Source: Anniella stebbinsi (taxonomy: Eukaryota > Chordata > Lepidosauria > Squamata > Anniellidae). Taken from it: a DNA stretch of 64,000 nucleotides. Positions 21,357-32,275 of this stretch are shown here, piece by piece. A program made the position numbers and the translations under genes. Location: positions 19,565,763-19,629,762 of the forward strand of contig JARDYH010000007.1 of assembly GCA_029215795.1 (NCBI GenBank). The letters run 5' to 3'. How positions within the stretch are numbered: position 1 is the first letter of the stretch; each line of letters starts with the position of its first letter. Under the pieces are notes generated by a model. The model did not search any database, had not been told where the DNA came from, and saw only the letters and a list, made by a program, of their open reading frames with translations.

Positions 21357-21926
21357 TGTTGTGTCTAATCTTGCTCCCCTTGAGCAGGGTGAAGGACTGT
21401 CAGACGATAATTCAGAGTCAGATTCTGAGGCTGAAGAGACAGCACTAGAGACATCCCAGTCTATACCAGGAGTGGGAGAGTTGCTTCCCATGGCCTCTTC
21501 CCCAGCTGCAAATGAACCTTTGCCAGCTCTTATCTCTGATGGTGTAAATAACCCCCAAGCTGAGAATCAGGCTTCTTCCGAGGAGGAAGGTGTGGAAAGC
21601 CTGGTAGATGAGAGATTTCATAGAAGAGAAAGGCGGGCTGAGGCAAGGGAAGGGAGGAGGAGGTCGGCCAGGTTGACTGCTCGGAAATGGCTTGGTCAGA
21701 ACCAGTCTCCCTGAAGGCATACTGAAAGAAATGGGCTTTCCCTTTCCTTGAAAGAACAACTGTTTTGCTTACTTTGCATAATCTTGCCTAGAGGACAAGT
21801 CTCTTAGAACTCTTAGACTCCCTTCGGCTGGGAGAAGATGTTTATTGCCTGAATAAAGCTTTGTTGATTTCATGGCAGACCTCTTTATTGACTTTAAATA
21901 ATGCAAGGGATGAGAGGGACATGACA
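21357..21926 (+). mobile_element. Solo LTR, 570 bp, 5-bp TSD
   Basis: The sequence starts TGTTGTGTC and ends GACATGACA (TG...CA). It is flanked by GGGTG on both sides (21352-21356 and 21927-21931), an exact 5-bp TSD. The flanking CR1 reads straight across when it is removed, which confirms the boundaries independently. AATAAA at 21852-21857 gives plus orientation, with about 70 bp of U5-like sequence after it. The U3-like part holds a long open frame. The 5-bp TSD is compatible with a Gypsy-type or retroviral element; family not identified. Confidence 0.85.
21361..21714 (+). other. LTR-embedded open frame: acidic, then arginine-rich
   Basis: The frame is open from the first bases of the LTR to TGA at 21712, about 118 codons, with no ATG near its start. 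Residues about 9-35 are acidic and serine-rich (DDNSESDSEAEE), a middle stretch is proline/alanine-rich, residues about 70-78 are acidic again (SSEEEGVE), and the C-terminus is basic (RRERRAEAREGRRR). The likely explanation is the C-terminal end of an internal retroelement protein that runs into the 3' LTR. As a solo LTR it lacks the upstream part. I recognise no domain; it may be translated only by chance. Confidence 0.35.
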
Positions 21927-22205
21927 GGGTGTACATGTTTAGCCTGAAGAAGAGAAAACTGATGGGGTTGGGGGCATGGTAGCACCCTTCAAATATCTGG
22001 AGGACTATCACATAGAAGAAGACTACACTTGGTCTCTTCTGCCCCAAATGGCACTAGATCAAATGGGGTTAAGTTACAGGAGGGCAGATTTCAGTTCAAC
22101 ATAGGAGAAATGTAAAGAGCAACGGAACCAATTACATAGAGGAGTGATGGGCTCTCCCTTGATGGAAGTCTTCATCAGTTGGGGGGACTCCAACTTTGGA
22201 TTTCC

Positions 22206-22434
22206 TACATAACAACATAAGATGAACAATATTGGATCAGACCAGGGCCCATATATTCCAGCATTCCATTCACACAGGGGCCAACCAAATACCCATGGGA
22301 AACACACAAGTGGGACATGAATGTAACAGCACCCTTCCGCCCAAGATCCCCAGCAGTTGGTGCACACACTGCTTCTGATACTGGAGGTAGCATATAGCCA
22401 TCAGGACTAGTAGCCATAGATAGCCTTATCAGTG
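22206..22434 (-). repeat. CR1-like LINE 3' end nested in CR1
   Basis: 'ataacaacataagatgaaca', 'ggatcagaccagggcccata', 'tgatactggaggtagcatat' and 'agccatagatagccttatc' match the CR1-like LINE on the minus strand. It sits inside the plus-strand CR1 at 21261-22487. Confidence 0.75.
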
Positions 22435-22487
22435 GAGGGGTTTGACTAGATGGTCAACAAGCCCCATCAACTCTCTGATTCTATGAA

Positions 22488-24159
22488 CATGAAGAAGGGA
22501 ATACTTGAAGGACACAGAACCTTGAAGCAGTAAAAAAAAATGGATTTAGAGTACTTTCATTTCAGCTTGCCATTTGCTGCTTTGGCCTCCTCTTCTATTT
22601 GTGAATAATATAGTCCTGATACTGGGCTCACACGCAAGTCTCGAAAAAATGAAAATGGAACAGCGATAAACAGGGAGAAAGAAAGAGATATCGAGATATA
22701 ATTTGGTTCCATATCTGTTTACCAAAAGCACTCTGCTTAAAAGCATTTTTTTTTGTTACAACCTCTTTCCCATTTGATTAAAGTCAGTTGGGAGAAAGTG
22801 AAGCTCTTACAAATCCTAATTTATGACTGGGGGCACAGGGAAACAAAACACCCAGCTCTGAAGACGTCAAAATACAAAATCCTCAGTTATTTTGGAGCCT
22901 TGATTGGAAGATCTGTTTTTGCAGAACAATTTAACATTTCCCGATGTTCCTATGGTACATATGCTCTTCCCAAGCATCATCTTGTTTACTCTTAAAAAGA
23001 TTTCATTATTGCTGTTTTCATTCCCAATGCACACACGCCCGTGCCGTCTCGTTTGTGCCTCACGCAAGATCTCAGATGTGCTCATTTCTCTCTCTCTCTC
23101 AAGGTCTTGTTTTCTTTCAGAGCAGACTTATGGTCCCTGGAACAGCCTCCAAGGGGTCATAGGATATTTTGGAGTCTCCCTTCCTGAGGCTGTAGATACA
23201 CTGCCAACCTTGGGAGGGGGAATCCTGCATCGGAATCCTCCTCCAGGCCCCTCTCCCACCATTTTACCACCATCACAGGCAGAATCATACCAAAATTTGC
23301 TCCTCCTTTGGAGTTTTGTTTGAAAGCAATTTCGTTTTCATCAGATTGAAGGAGAAAGGTTGAAAGAAACGTGGAATAAATGTTCAGCACAGGACCAGTT
23401 GCTCTAGAAGGAATGATGGTACATATAGACACAATCGATGCCTTCCCAAGTTCTTTAAAAACACACACACACACCAGTGATGTCTCGTCATTGAACATCT
23501 GGTATGCTTGAGTGCCAAGGCTGCTCCTTTTGTGTCAAAATCGGTTTCAGAGAGGTATGGAAATTCTTGAAAATTTAATACTTGACCATGCAGTGACTTG
23601 ACACAATGCTAGATGTGCTAATGCTTGAGAGCAAGGGCTACATGAATTCAGCAACTTCCTGAGTCTCTAAAGCCAGCACATTTTCAAAATGATTGCATCA
23701 CAAGTGATATGGTGGAAACTTGGCACGTGACATTTGCATTTTGGGATTGCCCTAAGCCAGGAAGGTTCAGTATCTTTATTCTCTGGGGCCAATTTATTCT
23801 CCAGAGTATCTTCTGCCACACAGGTGCAATCTGGGAAATATGTTCTGTTGCATCAGCCAACCCCCTCAGAAGTGACCAGGCTCCGAACTAAACTTTGTAC
23901 TATCTAGCACCAAGGGTTTCGCTTTTATGGAGCACATGTGCTTAATCATGGATCTGTCATGACATACAAAATTACGCAAATGCAAAATGATGGCTAAAAT
24001 TTAGGTAGGTGCTGACTGGGGAGAGGTCATTTTCAGTGATAACAAGCCTTTGAGGAGACACACTTTCTTGAAAGGTTCAAATAAGGCACCAAGATTATTT
24101 AAATTATAATTATTTTGTTCTGCAAGGCATTTAACTGACAGATTATGCTGCTTTGATAG
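22488..24159. other. Unique DNA; no gene recognised
   Basis: Small tracts only: (TC)n near 23085-23101 and (CA)n near 23459-23474. None of the open frames in 22753-23498 shows a recognisable domain. Confidence 0.35.
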
Positions 24160-24270
24160 GCTGCTCTTGATTTTTTTTTATTGTTTTGTCCAGGTGATTT
24201 TGTTGCACCCTGCTTTAGATTATTTCTTAAGAGAAAAGCATGGTATGAAAAGTTTTAAATAAATAATTTT
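24160..24270 (+). repeat. LINE 3' tail
   Basis: 'ttgcaccctgctttagatta' then 'aagcatggtatgaaaagttt' and 'taaataaataat' match the layout of an L2-type 3' tail (a 'ctgctttgggat' block, then 'ggtatacaaat...taaataaa'). Confidence 0.5.
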
Positions 24271-24304
24271 GGATTGATTTTGATTTTATTAGATTACAAT
24301 TGCT

Positions 24305-24452
24305 CCTTTCATCTAAAGAACCCAAGGTAGAGTTACACGATTTTCTCCCCTTCATTGTTACACTGTGAGGTTAGCCTAGACCTCGTAAGCTTCATGGATG
24401 ATTGGAGATTCGAACCTATATTTCCAAGCACGATACTTTAACCACTAGGTCA
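24305..24452. repeat. LINE 3'-end-derived repeat
   Basis: 'agaacccaaggtagagttac', 'tgttacactgtgaggttagc' and 'tactttaaccactagg' follow the same order as 5812-5995 and 60325-60555. It is diverged. Confidence 0.5.
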
Positions 24453-24607
24453 GTCATTTTCAACTGGTCCAGACCCAACACCCACCTTGGATTCCCAACC
24501 TGCAACATGTGACCCACTTCCACAATTTCACAATTGCCCAACATGGCGGCAACAGCTTTGCCATGACCCATTTCAAGTGATCTCACAGTCCACTCTTGGG
24601 TTGTGAC

Positions 24608-25131
24608 TAGGGATGTGTATCGTATCGTTAAAATGTCCGATAACGATACGAGAAGGTTGTTATCGGACATCTGATTAATGATAATGATATGATAGAAAAA
24701 CCTCCGATAAATATCCGATCTGAAAAATTTCAGCCCGATTATATTGGATTTTCGGACTGCCATATAAATAAACCTATAACTTCTGTATTATAAAAGTTAG
24801 AGGCTTGAAACTTGGTCACAGTGCTTATGGGGTATGCTTAAGTATGTGTATGAAATTTGAGATCAATCCCTCCAACCTTTGATTTTATATGAATTTGTGA
24901 AAGAACATTTAAGTTCTGACAGGTCAGAATGAAAGCTCGTCACGTGCATTCATTCAGACCTGTCAAAAAGTTGCACGATCTTTCAAAAAGTCATATAAAA
25001 TCGAGGGTTGGAGGGATCGATCTCAAATTTCATAGACATACTTAGGCATACCCCATAAGCACTGTGACCAAGTTTCAAGCCTCTAACGTTTAAAATACAG
25101 AAGTTATAGGCATTTTTTCTAAAAAAAATCC
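24608..25131. mobile_element. hAT-like fold-back with GATACG-rich end, right end missing
   Basis: Starts TAGGGATGTGTATCGTATCG. The interior ('cctataacttctgtattata', 'cttggtcacagtgcttatgg', 'gatcaatccctccaac') forms a long inverted repeat around 24930-24960. It matches 38951-40722 read on the opposite strand. Homology stops near 25131, about where the AT-rich terminus should begin, so this copy lost its right end. Confidence 0.75.
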
Positions 25132-25716
25132 AGCTCTATAGGGCACAATTGTTTCTCTGTTAGAACAAAATTACGTATAAGAAGGTATACCACATCAAAG
25201 GAAGCAGAATGTTATGCAATATTTCTGTGACCTCAGCAAAGACCTTGCCAGAAAGATGAACAACCTCTGAGTATAGGAAGCGTTCTTAATGCTTTGAAGA
25301 GCAGCTACATATGCTGCATACTCTTAACTCTTAGCAGGCCTTAGGATCTGGCAGAAGAGCTTGACAAGCAGAGAGAAAATAGGGCAGCAGACAGAACTGA
25401 ACAGAGAGAACTGATCTGCCATCTGAGCTGGTTTATTTTGGCAAAAGCATTCATAGCAGGGCAACATCCTGCTCCATTCGTTGCATAGGCAGCCTTGAGA
25501 AGTAGGAATGGCTTCACATATCTGATGACGCAGTTTGTTCTGTCTGAAAGCCTGAGGCTTGATAAATCAGTGAGCAGCAACAGAAAAAGTCACAGGTGTA
25601 ACAATATTACTACCATTTAAAAATCATTAATACAATCACCATAGAGTCCAGCACCGGGTACACAGGAATGAAAAAGTCAAGCTGAAAAAGATGGAACAGT
25701 GGTTCAAATTACTCTT
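25132..25716. other. No recognised feature
   Basis: Unique sequence; no gene or repeat recognised. Confidence 0.3.
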
Positions 25717-26045
25717 TAGAATCATAGGATAGTAGAGTTGGAAGGGGCCTATAAGGCCATTGAGTCCAACCCCCTGCTCAATGCAGGAATCCAACTTAAA
25801 GCATACCTGATAGATAGCTGTCCAGCTGCCTCTTGAATGCTTCTAGTGTGGGAGAGCCCATGACCTCCCTAGGTCATTGGTTTCATTGTCGTACTGCTCT
25901 AACAGTCAGGAAGTTTTTCCTGATGTCCAGCTGGAATCTGGCTTCCTGTAACTTGAGCTCATTATTTCATGTCCTGCATTCTGGGATGATCGAGAAGAGA
26001 TCCTGGCCCTCCTCTGTGTGACAACCTTTCAAGTCTTGCTGGATG
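25717..26045 (-). repeat. CR1 LINE 3' end
   Basis: On the minus strand this ends with the canonical CR1 tail. In plus orientation it shows 'agaatcataggatagtagag', 'ggcctataaggccattgagt' and 'caaccccctgctcaatgcag'. Further in, 'gatgtccagctggaatctgg' and 'gatcgagaagagatcctggc' match plus-strand CR1 copies such as 53492-53780. Confidence 0.85.
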
Positions 26046-26057
26046 CTCATGGAAATA

Positions 26058-26285
26058 AGAGGGGAAAGAACGTTTGGCACAATGATCTCTAAGCAAAGCC
26101 AAACGTGTTAAGGCCTCTATGGCCATCTTCAGTGTGTTAAATCAAAACAAAGATTAATTCTTTTAACATGATGTACGTTATTACAAATATATAAACATTA
26201 CAATGCTCACTAGGACATAAAAATTCGATCTCACCAAATTAGGTCCAGTTGCTGCTTGTACAATTCTTAACATGCAGCCCAGCTA
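26058..26285. repeat. Unclassified dispersed repeat ('GGCC..CTTC' family)
   Basis: 'gccaaacgtgttaaggcctc' followed by 'ccatcttcagtg' resembles 'gcccaaagcatttcggccta' and 'ccttcttcaggg' at about 30795-30846. The downstream AT-rich parts are loosely similar. Class not identified. Confidence 0.35.
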
Positions 26286-27057
26286 CCAAATTTGTATTGA
26301 TAAATCAGTGAGGCCAGAGTTGCTTTAGGAGTCCCTGTGGTGGTGGTCGCTGGCACAGGTCTGATCCTGCTCTTTTTTGCTGCATCAACCATAGCCCCCT
26401 GGCTTGGAATGCTTTACCCATGTTCTCAGCTTTGGTTCCAGCTTTTGGGTGGCCCTGTGGCAAGATGCCTCCCCTCCCTGAGTGTGTCACCTTCTCTTCT
26501 TTGCCCCTGTTGTTGCTGCCTAGTCATTGTCGTCTTCTTCATACGTGTCACGAAAACAATAAACACACCATGCAGAGGACAAGGAGGGCACACCCTGGCA
26601 TAACATTTGCCAGTGCTGAGTTGTATGTATAGATGTGAATTTGGGAAGTATTGTTATAATTCAAGCAGAAATACATCTCTCGCCATAGCATGGAAGATGG
26701 TGAGCAGGTGACCAGTGTGCTTCGCTCAGTCTGCTGTCCAGGTACTAATTGTTGATGGGCAACTTCAAGGCCAAGTTCTTCCTTCCGATGATTCGCTAGC
26801 ATAATGCCAGATTGGGAATGGACAACACTTCAAATCAAGGATGCCTCCAAACTAGAGGACAGTCCTTTGGCAACCCGTCAAGTAGAAGACTGTCCTCCGT
26901 AAGACAGAACACCTGGTCATCCTAAATTGCTTTCCCCTGCTACTGGTATTCTGTGGCAGGTTGGTCCTGTACATGAAGGTTCCATAGAGCCATCATGCCT
27001 TGAAACCATCAATAGACAAGTGCCCTCTCACTTTCTCTAACTTCTTTTTAAGGCCAT
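26286..27057. other. No recognised feature
   Basis: Unique sequence. The frame at 26337-26603 has hydrophobic runs but no recognisable domain or start context. Confidence 0.3.
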
Positions 27058-27215
27058 CATAAAGCCAGTGGTAGTGGGGAACATATGGCTATCTACGTGT
27101 TGTTGGACTGCAGCTGTCATCAGTCCTAGCCAGCATAGCCAATAGTAAGGAATGTTGGGAATTGTAGTCCAACAGTATCTGGAAGGCTGAATGTTCCCTG
27201 TTCCTGAAGTAGTGG
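27058..27215. repeat. Fold-back MITE with ZNF143-like motif
   Basis: 'gtggggaacatatggctatc' at the left and 'ctgaatgttccctgttcc' at the right are imperfect inverted ends, with 'cagcatagccaatag' in the centre. A motif resembling the ZNF143/THAP11 site (ACTACAAYTCCCARMATGC) lies at 27150-27169 on the minus strand. Confidence 0.5.
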
Positions 27216-27407
27216 ACGATGTCTGCTTCTCATGAGAACTGTAAGACCTTTCTTGTTGCATTTTTATCCTGCTTTAATTGCATGTTTAGTTTTCATAAAC
27301 AGCTTGGAAAAGCATAGGGCCACTCAAGACATTTTCCTGCCTGAAGCAAAACAGCAAATGGCCCCTCTCCCAAACTGAAAGCAAGAAGAGGGCATGGCCA
27401 AAACCAC

Positions 27408-27530
27408 CTTCTCTCCCTCCCTCCCTCCCTTTCTCTTTCTCCTCTTTCTCTTTCTTATCTCTAATGCTTATTTCTTATCTCCTTTTTCTAACTCTCTTGC
27501 CTTTCCCTTTTCCCCTCTCTCCTTTGTGGT
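27408..27530. repeat. Polypyrimidine tract
   Basis: About 120 bp almost entirely C and T on the plus strand, including (CTCC)n and (CTTT)n-like runs. It explains the serine/leucine/phenylalanine-rich open frame here. Confidence 0.85.
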
Positions 27531-28361
27531 GATTAGCCTTTTTTCCCTAAGGCTAATTGCCAAGCCTGGGAGGGTAAGGAGGTTCAGAGGTGATGGCAGA
27601 AGCTGTCCTTCCAAAATGCTCCCCATGTCGGATTTCACCACACAGAGGGTGGGATTGAGGCCAAGGGCCAGATTCAAAGGCTCCACAGGTTGGAGCTTCT
27701 GCACCCCAGTTCTAAACTGAACCATGGCTTATCTCTTCAGCAGTGTGAGTTGTTGAAGTGGCCGCAACCAGAAGAAAACACACATCTCCGGCATGCTCTC
27801 CTGCGGGTGTCTATCATTTCTTTGGTTCCCCACTGAAATGTTTTGTTGTGATCTCCAGAGTTGTGATGATATCTTGTAATTGGTTTCCTTAGAGTTTCTT
27901 TTAGCGAGGGGGAGAAGAAAAAACATTTTCTATTTTTCCCATCAATAAATAAAGGGCTCTAGAACTCCTGCTAGTAGCACTGACTTACTGAAAGCCTTCC
28001 TTTCCTTAAGCACGGGAGGAAGAGTTATTCCCAGATGACCTGATCAACAAAGATTAGAAAGAAATGTTCCCCCCCTCCCCAGGATCACTTTCAGATGAAA
28101 CAGCCAGACGTAAGGAATGTAAATCATGCCCCGTGGAGGCAAAAGTGCTCAGAACAGGCTAAGAAATGCAAATCATATTCAGGAAAAGAATTCTGATCAA
28201 TATTAGAATCTGCATTATGTGACTTCTCTGGCTGGTAGCTATCTTCTGAGCTGCCTGCAGGAATACTCAACCAAGATAAAAGTGAAATGGCAGACATTCC
28301 CTAGCTTGCTTGTCAATAGATTATTGAGCAAAATCCAGTTAATTCATTAGACAGACTGGAA

Positions 28362-28365
<4 letters not shown>
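27531..28365. other. Unique DNA; possible conserved noncoding block about 28180-28350
   Basis: No gene. 28180-28350 is non-repetitive, AT-rich and contains GATAA and TTAAT-type words just before the (AG)n tract. Weak candidate only. Confidence 0.25.

Positions 28366-28405
<40 letters not shown>
28366..28405. repeat. (AG)n microsatellite
   Basis: About 20 uninterrupted AG units. Confidence 0.95.
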
Positions 28406-28407
<2 letters not shown>

Positions 28408-28652
28408 CGCCTCTCCTGTCTTTTGAAAAGAGAAAAATGGAGAACATCTTTTATTAACTGTTGGAGTTATAATTGTTTTTTGGTGGTAGATCTCTGTGAA
28501 ACTCTGAATTAGATTATTGGTATTTTATAGCCTGATTCTTATTCACAGTAGTGAAGTATGCATTCATAGTATTTATTTATTAACCACATCAGGTTATGCT
28601 AAACAGTGTACAAGGTAAAGTGGGTGCGGTATCTGCCTAAATCTTCTCAGAG

Positions 28653-28749
28653 CAGCCTTCCCCAACCTGGGGTCCTCCATATGTATTAGACTGCATGCTG
28701 GGAGTTGTGATTCAACACATCTGGACTGCCCCAAGTTGGGGAAGGCGGA
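28653..28749. mobile_element. Short fold-back MITE ('CAGCCTTCCCCAACCTGG'), ZNF143-like motif
   Basis: CAGCCTTCCCCAACCTGG and CCCCAAGTTGGGGAAGGC are clear inverted ends. Flanks TCTCAGAG and ACTTAGAG agree at 6 of 8 positions, consistent with a hAT-type TSD. A ZNF143/THAP11-like motif (minus strand CACAACTCCCAGCATGC) lies at 28693-28712. Confidence 0.65.
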
Positions 28750-29291
28750 CTTAGAGTCTAAATGCAACAGAAGGAAGGAGCATGTGGAGCCCAATCCAGA
28801 GGCCAGGCCAACATGTGTACAGAAGACCCAGTCAGATTGTATCCCCACCATCTGTTTTGGTGGGAGGGTGGGGATGGGTGGGATGAGGGAAGGCATCCCA
28901 CCATCCTTCTCTTGCACTTCCCAAAGGGAGGATTAGCTGTGCATGCACAAATGCAAAATGAAGACCACCCCTCTTTGCAGCCCCATTCAGTGGCCCTGGA
29001 AGTGTTTATGGTGGTGGTGGTTTGTGTCAATTTTCAGGGCTGAGCAGCCAAATTTGGCCCAAGGTTCATGGGTATGGTGGCAGAGAAGGATGCAAGAGCA
29101 TTCCTTTCTTCTTCCCCAATGGGATTGACTCCAAATGGGAGGACCAAATTCTCCCCGTTTCCCTGGTCCCCTGGGGCTTTTAAATGTAGTTGGGAAGGAT
29201 AAGGCAGAGATGATGGCAGCAATGGTGGTGAGGAGCCCCTCACTGGAAATGGATGCCATGAGTATCACAGTCCCAAAAGGAATGCTGGGAC
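28750..29291. other. No recognised feature
   Basis: Unique sequence. Overlapping frames on both strands show no domain. Confidence 0.3.
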
Positions 29292-29977
29292 CAAGGATGT
29301 GCAAATCAGCAAAGCTTAAGCTTGCTGAAATTCTCCAAATTCCATCTTGAAACTCGTTCGGACTTGTATCTTTATCGGACTGCATTTTCTTCTTCTTTTC
29401 TTTTAGCTAGGGATGTTGGAGGAATCCAGTCTGGGGCTTGAGTTCGGTGACCTTTCACCAACTTGGCCCCCATCTACCGGCGCAGCTCAGATCCCAGGGT
29501 TTGCCTGACTTGGCATGTGCCAAGTTAGGCAAGCTTGTGGCATCCCTCTGTTCCACGAGCTACCATTTTGCAAAAAATCATGGGTAAGCTATTCACAGAA
29601 ATTACCATTTTGTGCAAAATGGCAGCCATAAATGGTGTGGTTCGCGCAAAATTGCAGGTGTCAATGATCAATTATTATTTTGTGCACATTTTTTCAAAAG
29701 TATGCATGCATTGTGTGCATCTTTGAAAAGTATACATTCTTCTTCCATTTAATAAAGCGAATTTGTGCTCCCTTTTCAAAAGTATGCCTTGTTTTCATTC
29801 ACAGTTTTCAAATGTACACATGCTGTCAAACACATTTTTTGGCCCCACACATTACATTCCAAGCTTAGAAATGCCCAAACTTTGACCACAGATTGTGGCC
29901 ATGTTCAGCCCAGAAGGCACAAACTGTGTAAAATCCTCATAAAAAATGAACTGAAACTAATTTCACATATAGCCCTA
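29292..29977. mobile_element. hAT MITE with a second hAT fragment inside
   Basis: The outer ends, CAAGGATGTGCAAATCAGC and ...CATATAGCCCTA, match the ends of 59427-59807. Flanks GCTGGGAC and GCTCGAAC agree at 6 of 8. A second start, CTAGGGATGTTGGAGG (about 29407), begins sequence related to 36015-36469 ('tgacttggcatgtgccaag', 'taccattttgtgcaaaatgg'). That inner element has no clear right end; the outer interior resumes near 29690. Confidence 0.6.
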
Positions 29978-30774
29978 GCTCGAACATGGAATTCCTGTGC
30001 CCACATAAGAAGGGATACAATACTCTGCTGAGTTTTTGGAATATCCCCCTGATTTATGTATTTGGGGGGGGTTGGGGGTCAGGGAGAGGGTGAGATGGTA
30101 TGGGCTCAAGATACCTCCTAAACTGTCCCGTTTACAATCTCATCACACATAACTACTCATGAAGCACTTATTATTAAGAGCTAGTGCTAGTTTTCTATTT
30201 TTTTTTAAACAGGGGAACATAACCCCTCCCAACATGCTCCCCCCCCCCCCCAGCACCCATCTACAGTCTTGGTACATTTGATTTTACTCCATCAAGACTA
30301 CCACCTCATTCTGCTTCATGTGTGAACTGTCTGAGCAACTGCCTGAGAATTGTGTCTTATGTTTCTATTTCTGGGAGTTCAAATGAACATCAAGCATTGA
30401 ACTCCTTATGAAAGCTGAAAAACAAAAGGATAATAATAAGGGGGAAGCAGTCATAGAAATAAAGCTTTCATGCATATTTTTATCATACTGATCCCATAGA
30501 ACGGATTGCTGTGTCACAGAGGTAAGGCCACTTGAGGAGATGAGAAAGCACTCATCTCGGTATCAAAACCAAATGGTACAATGTAAGGTATTTCAAGAGA
30601 GAGATGAACAGGGTTGTGAAGGGAATTCCATTCACGGCTTGAAAAGAATTGTTTTTTTGGGGGGGGGAATTGCCATTTCCTCCTCCAGATTAGAAAAGTC
30701 AGTGAAGGAGGAGGGAGATTGACTGAAATTGACACACATCGATGGTAAAAAAGGAAGAGAAGAAGGTTCTCAGA
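29978..30774. other. No gene; homopolymer tracts
   Basis: Homopolymer tracts at about 30063-30072 (G), 30240-30251 (C) and 30660-30667 (G). Otherwise unique sequence. Confidence 0.35.
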
Positions 30775-31250
30775 ATACTAAGATACTTTATTGTTCATGC
30801 CCAAAGCATTTCGGCCTATGTTGTTTTTTAAGGCCTTCTTCAGGGATAGGCTGACCATATGAAAAGGAGGACAGGGTTCATGTAACTTTAACAGTTGTAG
30901 AGAAAAGGGAATTTCACCAGGAACTAATGGCATACAAATGACACTGGCTGAAATTCCCTTTTCTCTACAACTGTTAAAGTTACAAGAGCCCTGTCCTCCT
31001 TTTCATAGGGTCAGCCTATTCAGGGGGCTGTAACATCAAGAATACATGACATGATGTTTATGGGGACAACACATAACATATCAGTTTAGGGGGTTAGTTA
31101 GGCATATTGCCTCAAAAGGCCTGTGCCCATATATAAGTTTCTTATTTTTATTTTAATTAATACAATATGAAGGCTCTTGGGCCTGTCCACATTATACATT
31201 AAAATGTCTATAAATCATATAAAATCATTTTATGATGTAAAAACACTTTT
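30775..31250. repeat. Unclassified dispersed repeat interrupted by a MITE
   Basis: 'tactttattgttcatgccca', 'agcatttcggcctatgttg' and 'ccttcttcaggg' resemble 26058-26140. A 172-bp hAT MITE (30847-31018) interrupts it immediately after 'ttcaggga'. Confidence 0.35.
30847..31018. mobile_element. Fold-back hAT MITE, short (172-bp) form, 8-bp TSD
   Basis: TAGGCTGACCATATGAAAAG at the left and TTTTCATAGGGTCAGCCTA at the right are inverted repeats. Flanks TTCAGGGA (30839-30846) and TTCAGGGG (31019-31026) are a 7-of-8 TSD. This is one complete short unit of the family seen doubled at 1094-1413. Confidence 0.9.
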
Positions 31251-32169
31251 AACAAAAGTTCAATGTATTGGTTCTTACTTGGTAAGAGATGTCTGCAGAA
31301 AACTCTTAGCAGGAGGGTGCATAGAGGTTTTCCATGTGAGGTAGTTCCTAGTCCAATTAGGATCTCCACTTTCATGGAGGTTGTCTACATGTGTATGTTG
31401 GCATGCACATAGATCATAGATGTAGATGGTGGACGTTCTGGTGGCCACTGGTTAGTGATGGAAAGTGGGGGCAAGCCATGTGGCCTTTGGCCCCAGTCAT
31501 GTGTTTTTCGAACATTTGGAGGATTTCCCCTCCTCCAAAATCTCCATTCATTGCAGCATGCTCCCAGGATTTACTGAACTATTGGCAAGGTGTGAAAATA
31601 TACAGAAGTTTACCGTGAAGTATGCCTAGTTGAATGGATCCTAAGGTTGATTTCACTCTTTTAATGTTGTTGTTCCTTGAAAAAATGTATTGCACTCCTC
31701 CTCCTCCCCACCCCCACCCTCAAGTTTTAATTCGGTGGGTGAAAAATATGTGGCTCGGTTCTGGAGTTCATCATACTTAGAGTAGTGTAGTGTACTCAGG
31801 GCTCACAGGGATGCAGCACCAACATTTTTTTATGGCCAGGGATGCTGACATCATCTGCCACCCCCCTTAGAATCCCCTGTTCCCTCTGACCTTAGCTGTA
31901 ATCCTCATAATAGCGGATGGGAAAAATAAATTTCCTCAGAAACAATATATATTTGTGAGTGAGCCCTGTTGTAATGGAATGTATCTGGATGGCCTTTTTT
32001 TGAGTGGGAAATTAAGACTCAATAACTTTATAAAAGACACGCTCCTGGTAGACATGAAAACACTTAGAACTGGTCTGTTGACACCAGTGTCTGGATCTTT
32101 TTTTTCTTTCTTTGGGTGTGTGGCCATGAGGACTGTAATGATGAGCACCTGCACTTCAAAATTTCCCAC
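31251..32169. other. No recognised feature
   Basis: Unique sequence; no gene or clear repeat. Confidence 0.3.
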
Positions 32170-32275
32170 TACGCCAGTGGATTAGACCTACTGAAAGCAA
32201 TGGGATGATTTTGGCATGGCTAACTTAAGTCACCTTGATTTCAATGGGTCTGTTCTAAGAAACCAACTAATATTC
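32170..32275. repeat. 'TCAATGGG' palindromic repeat
   Basis: 'cctactgaaagcaatgggat' and 'ttgatttcaatgggtctgtt' are two halves of the dispersed 'TCAATGGG' family (see 3405-3490 and 60170-60300). Confidence 0.5.

Larger units (their letters stand above)
21261..22487 (+). repeat. CR1 LINE 3' portion, interrupted by two insertions
   Basis: The CR1 segments are 21261-21356 ('gaaagcaaccaagatggtaa', 'cctatgaggaaac'), 21927-22205 ('tgtttagcctgaagaagaga', 'tcaaatatctggaggactat', 'gggctctccc') and 22435-22487 ('ggtttgactagatggtcaac', 'tctctgattctatgaac'). They read continuously once a solo LTR (21357-21926) and a minus-strand CR1-like LINE (22206-22434) are set aside. The CR1 is therefore the oldest of the three. 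Confidence 0.8.

Noticed and set aside
27394..27720. Hydrophobic plus-strand frame with membrane-like segment
   Set aside because: The leucine/phenylalanine/serine run is a translated polypyrimidine tract.
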